DNA from: Haladaptatus halobius
GTDB lineage: Archaea > Halobacteriota > Halobacteria > Halobacteriales > Haladaptataceae
Assembly (NCBI RefSeq): GCF_020618475.1
Contig: NZ_CP085337.1
Span: 744,001 to 808,000, forward strand
Length of the DNA: 64,000 nucleotides
Direction: 5' to 3'
How positions within the stretch are numbered: position 1 is the first letter of the stretch; each line of letters begins with the position of its first letter. Under the pieces are notes generated by a model that was not told where the DNA came from, ran no database searches, and saw nothing but the letters and a program-made list of their open reading frames with translations. Positions 60,383 to 64,000 of the stretch are shown one piece after another. The position numbers and the translations under genes were made by a program.

Positions 60383-60832
60383 AACTTACAGACGAATTCA
60401 CCAGCTAAAAAAGCCGATTTTTCCCTATTCTCTTAGCCACAAAATATCCCAACGTATCGGATCTCTCTTGCAGCCAACGCTAACGACGGAAGTGGTGGGG
60501 CGTCCCCAGCCCATGCAGACCCATTATGATTTGTAGGAATCCACCCTCCGAACCTTTGTCGGGTCGGTTCGATTCTTCCTTATAGCGACATATGATTCAC
60601 AAATCCAGGCGGTATAAGCCGCAGCGCAGCGTCCCCGGTTCCATCATATAAGTCTGGTGTAGAACATATATTGTTACGAGAGATACTTGAATGATGTGTC
60701 GACGATTCGTCGGCGGTTCGGAATTCTCGGCCTCAAGGGGGCTACCTCGAAGTCGGGTTGGTCTCTCGTCACCCGTCAGTATGCAGGAAATTTTATAACG
60801 GTATCCACAAGAAAGAAGAGTAAACAGAGGGC
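60383..60832. other. Intergenic region, no gene seen
   Basis: 450 bases with several AT-rich promoter-like spots (CATATGATTC, CATATAAGTC, ACATATATTG) but no supported start downstream of the first ones. The last, AATTTTATAAC at about 60790-60800, is 33-36 nt before the IclR gene start and is its likely promoter. Confidence 0.5.
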
Positions 60833-61594
60833 ATGACCCGCGAATCGAAAACCCCCGTCAGGACGACAGCCCGCTCGTTCGATATCATCGAGACCCTTCG
60901 TGACCTCGACGGTGCCCGTCTCACGGAAGTGGCCGAGTATCTCGACCTCCCCGACAGCACCGTCCACAATCACCTCACGACACTCGTCCAACGGGGGTAC
61001 GTCGTCAGAAACGAGAACACCTACCGTGTCAGCCTTCGATTCCTCGAATTCGGCGAGTACGCTCGGTCTCGGCGCAAGATCTACGAGGTGGCCAGACCGG
61101 AGATAGACAAGCTGGCCGCCGAAACCGAGGAGTCGGCGAACCTGCTCGTGGAAGAGGACGGGCGTGGGGTGTACGTGTACAACGCACAGGCTGGCGACGC
61201 CATCCCGCTGGATATGCATCCCGGAAAACACGTCGCCCTCCACGCGACCGCCCTTGGCAAGGCCATCCTCGCGTATCTCCCCGAATCTAGAGTCGAGAAG
61301 ATACTCGACCGGCGCGGGCTTCCGGCCCGCACCCCGGAGACGATAGTCGACCGCGACGAACTGTTCGCCGAGTTAGAGACGGTTCGGGAGCAGGGATACG
61401 CCTTCGACGACGAGGAGCGCGTCCGCGGCGTCCAATGCACCGCGGTCGCTATCAAGAACGAGAACGGACAGGTCATCGGAGCCATCAGCGTCTCCGGGCC
61501 GGCGAGCCGCATCGACGGCGACCTCCGGGAACGCCTCTTGGACGACCTCCGGCGGGCGAAGAACATCATCGAACTGAAACTCGCGCACTCGTAG
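60833..61594 (+). CDS. IclR family transcriptional regulator
   Basis: 253 residues. Winged helix (LTEVAEYLDLPDSTVHNHLT, VQRGYVVRNENTYRVSLRFL) and effector domain (GRGVYVYNAQAGDAIPLDM, VALHATALGKAILAYLPES, GAISVSGPASRIDG). Similar in layout to the IclR at 50540 but clearly diverged. The neighbours are a secreted GH18 enzyme (convergent) and a creatininase-family gene; neither is an obvious IclR target. Confidence 0.9.
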   Translation: MTRESKTPVRTTARSFDIIETLRDLDGARLTEVAEYLDLPDSTVHNHLTTLVQRGYVVRNENTYRVSLRFLEFGEYARSRRKIYEVARPEIDKLAAETEESANLLVEEDGRGVYVYNAQAGDAIPLDMHPGKHVALHATALGKAILAYLPESRVEKILDRRGLPARTPETIVDRDELFAELETVREQGYAFDDEERVRGVQCTAVAIKNENGQVIGAISVSGPASRIDGDLRERLLDDLRRAKNIIELKLAHS

Positions 61595-61732
61595 GAGTAT
61601 CATAGACGAACGTTTATCGGGGGTACCGTTCGGAGGGGAACGCGGCGGTCGGATGTCTCGGTCGCTACTCCGGAGTTCGACCGCCGCGTCGGGAGAGCCG
61701 ACGGGAACCGTGTCAATGCGGTGCGGGACGAT

Positions 61733-62905
61733 TCACGAGTGCAACCGACTGTGCATCTTGGCGATGAGGGTGTTGCTGGGGTCTTGGGAGAGTTCCCAAC
61801 ACATCGCGCCGCCGAAACCGTTGTTTCTCGAGTAGTCCGTCTTGTTCCCGATCGAAGCGGCGTCGTCGTAGGAGATGAACGTGTTCTCCGCGGCGGAGTA
61901 CAACCACGGCACCTGCGCGTCGGGATGCCAGTGATACTCGTAGTCGGACTGAGGCTCGATGTTCTCCCGAATGTTGTAGTACGTCTCCGACGTGGACGAA
62001 CTGAACGAATTGAACAAACCGTCGTTCGTGGACGAGACGCCCGAGTAGGAACGCCCGTAGAACGGCATACCCATGACGAGTTTATCCTTCGCTATCGGCT
62101 CGCCGGCCCAGTTTTCCATATGATCGGTCGTGTTCCAGCTTTGTTGTCCGTCCGGATCGCCCGGCGGAGAGTCGAACGGCGCGTTGAAGTTGGTATCGTT
62201 GCTCCAATCGCCGTGGTAATCGTAGGTCATCACGTTGACGTGGTCGAGATAGTTGCTGATCGTCCCGACCTCGTAGGCGTCGTCGACGATGTTCGGATTT
62301 GGGGAGCCGGCCATCGTCAGGTGCGTCCACGACCCGAACCTCGAATCGAGTTCGTTGCGACACGCTTCCAGGAGGAGCGTGAAGTTTTGCGGGTCGTCGG
62401 CTCGAATCGTTCCGTCCGGGAACTCCCAATCGAGATCGAGACCGTCGAAGTTGTACCGCTCCATGATATCGACGGCCGTCTTGGCGAATCGTTGGCGTCG
62501 CGCGGCCGTCGACGCGGCGTCGGAGAACGTTCCGGAGTACCAACCGGCGCTGATGGAGAGGACGAACACGGTGTTCGTGTCGTCGTAGGTCGATAGTTCG
62601 CTAAGCAGGCTCTCTTCCGAAGAATCGCCCACAACGACCGTTCCGTCCGACTGCGGTTCGAGGAAAGCGTAGTTCAGGTGCGTGAGTTCGTCGTAGGGCA
62701 CGTCCGCGGGCGTGTAATCGCCCGCCCAGGCGGGATAATATCCGACGACGCGATTGCCGTAGTCGCCGTGCGCTTCCGCCGCGCGAACTCCGAGCGTCCC
62801 CGTAACCGTCAGCGCACCGGTTCCTTTGATGAACGCCCGCCTTGATGCGTCCGCGGTCAGTTTCCGTCCTCCGCTACTCGACGCTGATTCTTCGTCGTCT
62901 AGCAT
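61733..62905 (-). CDS. Secreted GH18 glycoside hydrolase (chitinase-like)
   Basis: 390 residues. Tat leader SRRAFIKGTGALTVTGT (Arg22-Arg23), then a single GH18 barrel: NRVVGYYPAWAGDYTPADVP, the catalytic DGLDLDWE motif with Asp154, Asp157, Asp159 and Glu161 (the acid/base), HVNVMTYDYHGDW and the closing GGAMCWELSQDPSN. GH18 enzymes cleave beta-1,4-GlcNAc polymers using the substrate N-acetyl group. No carbohydrate-binding module or lipobox is present, so it should be freely secreted. TATA-like TTTTATACTATT lies about 30 nt upstream of the start. Confidence 0.92.
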   Translation of the reverse strand: MLDDEESASSSGGRKLTADASRRAFIKGTGALTVTGTLGVRAAEAHGDYGNRVVGYYPAWAGDYTPADVPYDELTHLNYAFLEPQSDGTVVVGDSSEESLLSELSTYDDTNTVFVLSISAGWYSGTFSDAASTAARRQRFAKTAVDIMERYNFDGLDLDWEFPDGTIRADDPQNFTLLLEACRNELDSRFGSWTHLTMAGSPNPNIVDDAYEVGTISNYLDHVNVMTYDYHGDWSNDTNFNAPFDSPPGDPDGQQSWNTTDHMENWAGEPIAKDKLVMGMPFYGRSYSGVSSTNDGLFNSFSSSTSETYYNIRENIEPQSDYEYHWHPDAQVPWLYSAAENTFISYDDAASIGNKTDYSRNNGFGGAMCWELSQDPSNTLIAKMHSRLHS

Positions 62906-63057
62906 ATGCGCCCGATACTAACTCATTCGAATAGTATAAAATTTATGGATATTTGTTATATTATTATGGCGTTTCGTCGCACCGATCAAGCCGAATCCGA
63001 ACGCCGTCCTTCGATGGAACCCCAACAGTTTTACACCCGACACGAGCACTGTACGCC

Positions 63058-63858
63058 ATGACCGCAGCGGTACGCTTATCGCCCGTCGCGTGGGCGGCGA
63101 AGACTCGAACCGAAATCCGCGAAACCGGCAGCACAGACGGGTCGGTCGTCGTCGTTCCGGTCGGGAGCATCGAACAGCACGGCCACCACCTCCCTGTCGC
63201 CACCGACACGCTGTTGGCCGACGCCGTGGCCCATTCAGGCGCGGAGCGCGTCGCCGACGACGTTCCGCTCCTCGTGACGCCTCCCGTGTGGTCGGGGTTC
63301 TCGCCGCATCACATGTCCCTCGGCGGGACGATGACGCTCGAACTGGAGAACCTCCTCGCCCTCTTGGAGAACGTGGCCGACAGCACGCTCGAAAATGGTT
63401 TCGACGGCGTCTGTTTCGTCAACGGTCACGGCGGAAACGCGTCGCTCGTCGACAACGCCGTGAGCACCGTCGGTAAATCTCACCCCGACGTCGAGGTGAC
63501 CGGTCTGACGTACTTCCAACTCGCGGAGTCGTTCGCGGACGACATCCGCGAGAGCGACGTCGGCGGCATGGCCCACGGTGGCGAGTTCGAGACGTCGCTC
63601 ATGTTGCACCTCCACCCGGAACTGGTCGAGATGGAAGACGCAGACGCCGAGTATCTGGATGAACCGTACGACCGCGGGGCGAAAGACCTCCTCGTCGGCG
63701 GCGCGCTCTCGACGTACCGACCGTTCAAGGAGTACTCGGCGTCGGGGGCAATCGGCGACCCCTCGCTCGCCAGCGCGGAGAAGGGAACCGAACTCTTCGA
63801 CCGACTGGCCGACGAACTTGCCGACGTCCTTCGGAACGTCTTTCGGCAGGCGAAGTAA
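63058..63858 (+). CDS. Creatininase-family amidohydrolase
   Basis: 266 residues from the ATG at 63058, with TATA-like CAGTTTTACACC about 27 nt upstream. Metal ligands of the family are visible: Glu39, His41 and Asp50 in GSIEQHGHHLPVATD, His124 in NGHGGN and Glu176 in MAHGGEFETS. Besides creatininase, the family includes the FAPy deformylase ArfB and mycofactocin MftE. No creatine or riboflavin genes are adjacent, so the substrate is open. Confidence 0.9.
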   Translation: MTAAVRLSPVAWAAKTRTEIRETGSTDGSVVVVPVGSIEQHGHHLPVATDTLLADAVAHSGAERVADDVPLLVTPPVWSGFSPHHMSLGGTMTLELENLLALLENVADSTLENGFDGVCFVNGHGGNASLVDNAVSTVGKSHPDVEVTGLTYFQLAESFADDIRESDVGGMAHGGEFETSLMLHLHPELVEMEDADAEYLDEPYDRGAKDLLVGGALSTYRPFKEYSASGAIGDPSLASAEKGTELFDRLADELADVLRNVFRQAK

Positions 63859-63918
63859 CCCTGTCGCTCGAATCAGCGGACGCGACGGTAGGAACGACAC
63901 GAGATGGCGGTCGCGTCG

Positions 63919-64000
63919 CTACTCCGTCTCGTCGGTCGGAATCGTGACCGGAAGCCGACCGGTCGGCTTCCGGTCGCCGACGAGCACCTCGGCCGCGACG
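63919..64000 (-). CDS. C-terminal tail of a GH3 beta-glycosidase-like protein (5' part outside window)
   Basis: The last 27 codons read AAEVLVGDRKPTGRLPVTIP and end TDETE. The VLxGDxxPxGRLPVT pattern is the conserved C-terminal domain signature of GH3 beta-glucosidases and N-acetylhexosaminidase-like relatives. The rest lies beyond the window. If it is a beta-N-acetylhexosaminidase it would pair with the nearby GH18 enzyme. Confidence 0.6.
   Translation of the reverse strand, partial: VAAEVLVGDRKPTGRLPVTIPTDETE

Noticed and set aside
63944..63978. Inverted repeat around GGAAGCCGACCGGTCGGCTTCC near the window end
   Set aside because: It lies within the coding frame of the GH3 C-terminus (Asp-Arg-Lys-Pro-Thr-Gly-Arg-Leu-Pro) and is explained by codons; a terminator or att site is not supported.
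1..64000. CRISPR arrays, rRNA, defence systems or prophage genes
   Set aside because: No regularly spaced repeats, rRNA segments, or integrase, capsid or restriction motifs were seen; the only nuclease is the TnpB protein.

Overview
The window is a haloarchaeal chromosome segment (class Halobacteria). The evidence is the GC-rich coding sequence with long antisense open frames, the acidic proteins, the twin-arginine leaders on exported proteins, and the archaeal TATA elements about 26-30 nt before many start codons, which implies leaderless mRNAs. I do not assign a genus. No rRNA, tRNA or CRISPR array was found.

Region 1 (1-2477): a thiamin-pyrimidine salvage operon on the minus strand, with two TenA proteins (one with and one without the catalytic Cys) followed by an SSF sodium:solute symporter cut by the window edge.

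Region 2 (2478-10150): a decayed, IS-scarred zone. It holds an IS1341-type TnpB element with its small DUF2080 partner gene, inserted just after a Tat leader. It also holds an ABC permease relic, an orphan solute-binding lipoprotein, a GT-C-like membrane protein, a small zinc-ribbon protein and a PQQ-propeller pseudogene with two Trp-to-stop changes.

Region 3 (10162-50227): about 40 kb of catabolic genes for organic and hydroxy acids. It contains four MFS carriers, two iron alcohol dehydrogenases, a 1007-residue FAD/Fe-S D-2-hydroxyacid dehydrogenase, an NAD D-hydroxyacid dehydrogenase, a ThDP enzyme, a phosphonoacetate-hydrolase-like enzyme and an isocitrate-lyase-superfamily lyase. It also has two MmgE/PrpD proteins, a cupin, a tricarballylate-dehydrogenase-like flavoprotein, a complete CUT1 ABC importer with two near-duplicate binding proteins, a tartrate/D-malate-type dehydrogenase and an enolase-superfamily enzyme. 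The last block makes and processes acyl-CoAs: three CaiB/BaiF CoA-transferases, an enoyl-CoA hydratase, an NDP-forming acyl-CoA ligase, an acyl-CoA dehydrogenase and an itaconyl/mesaconyl-CoA-hydratase-like MaoC protein. An IclR regulator (50540) closes it. A 17-nt element repeated in front of two of these genes may be its operator.

Region 4 (51300-64000): an IS630 transposase relic, catalase-peroxidase KatG beside the relic of a second, monofunctional catalase, a short NifV-like synthase and a luciferase-like monooxygenase. It also has an ArsR / AHSA1 / small-membrane-protein unit with matching TTCAAC-N6-GTTGAA operators, a second IclR gene, a secreted GH18 chitinase-like enzyme, a creatininase-family amidohydrolase and the tail of a GH3 glycosidase.

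The most interesting signals are the PrpD-cupin-TcuA operon together with the itaconyl-CoA-hydratase-like block (a possible tricarballylate/aconitate/itaconate route), the two-site ArsR regulon, the paired TenA types, and the paired binding proteins of which one has lost its lipidation Cys. Functions are inferred from sequence motifs read by eye.
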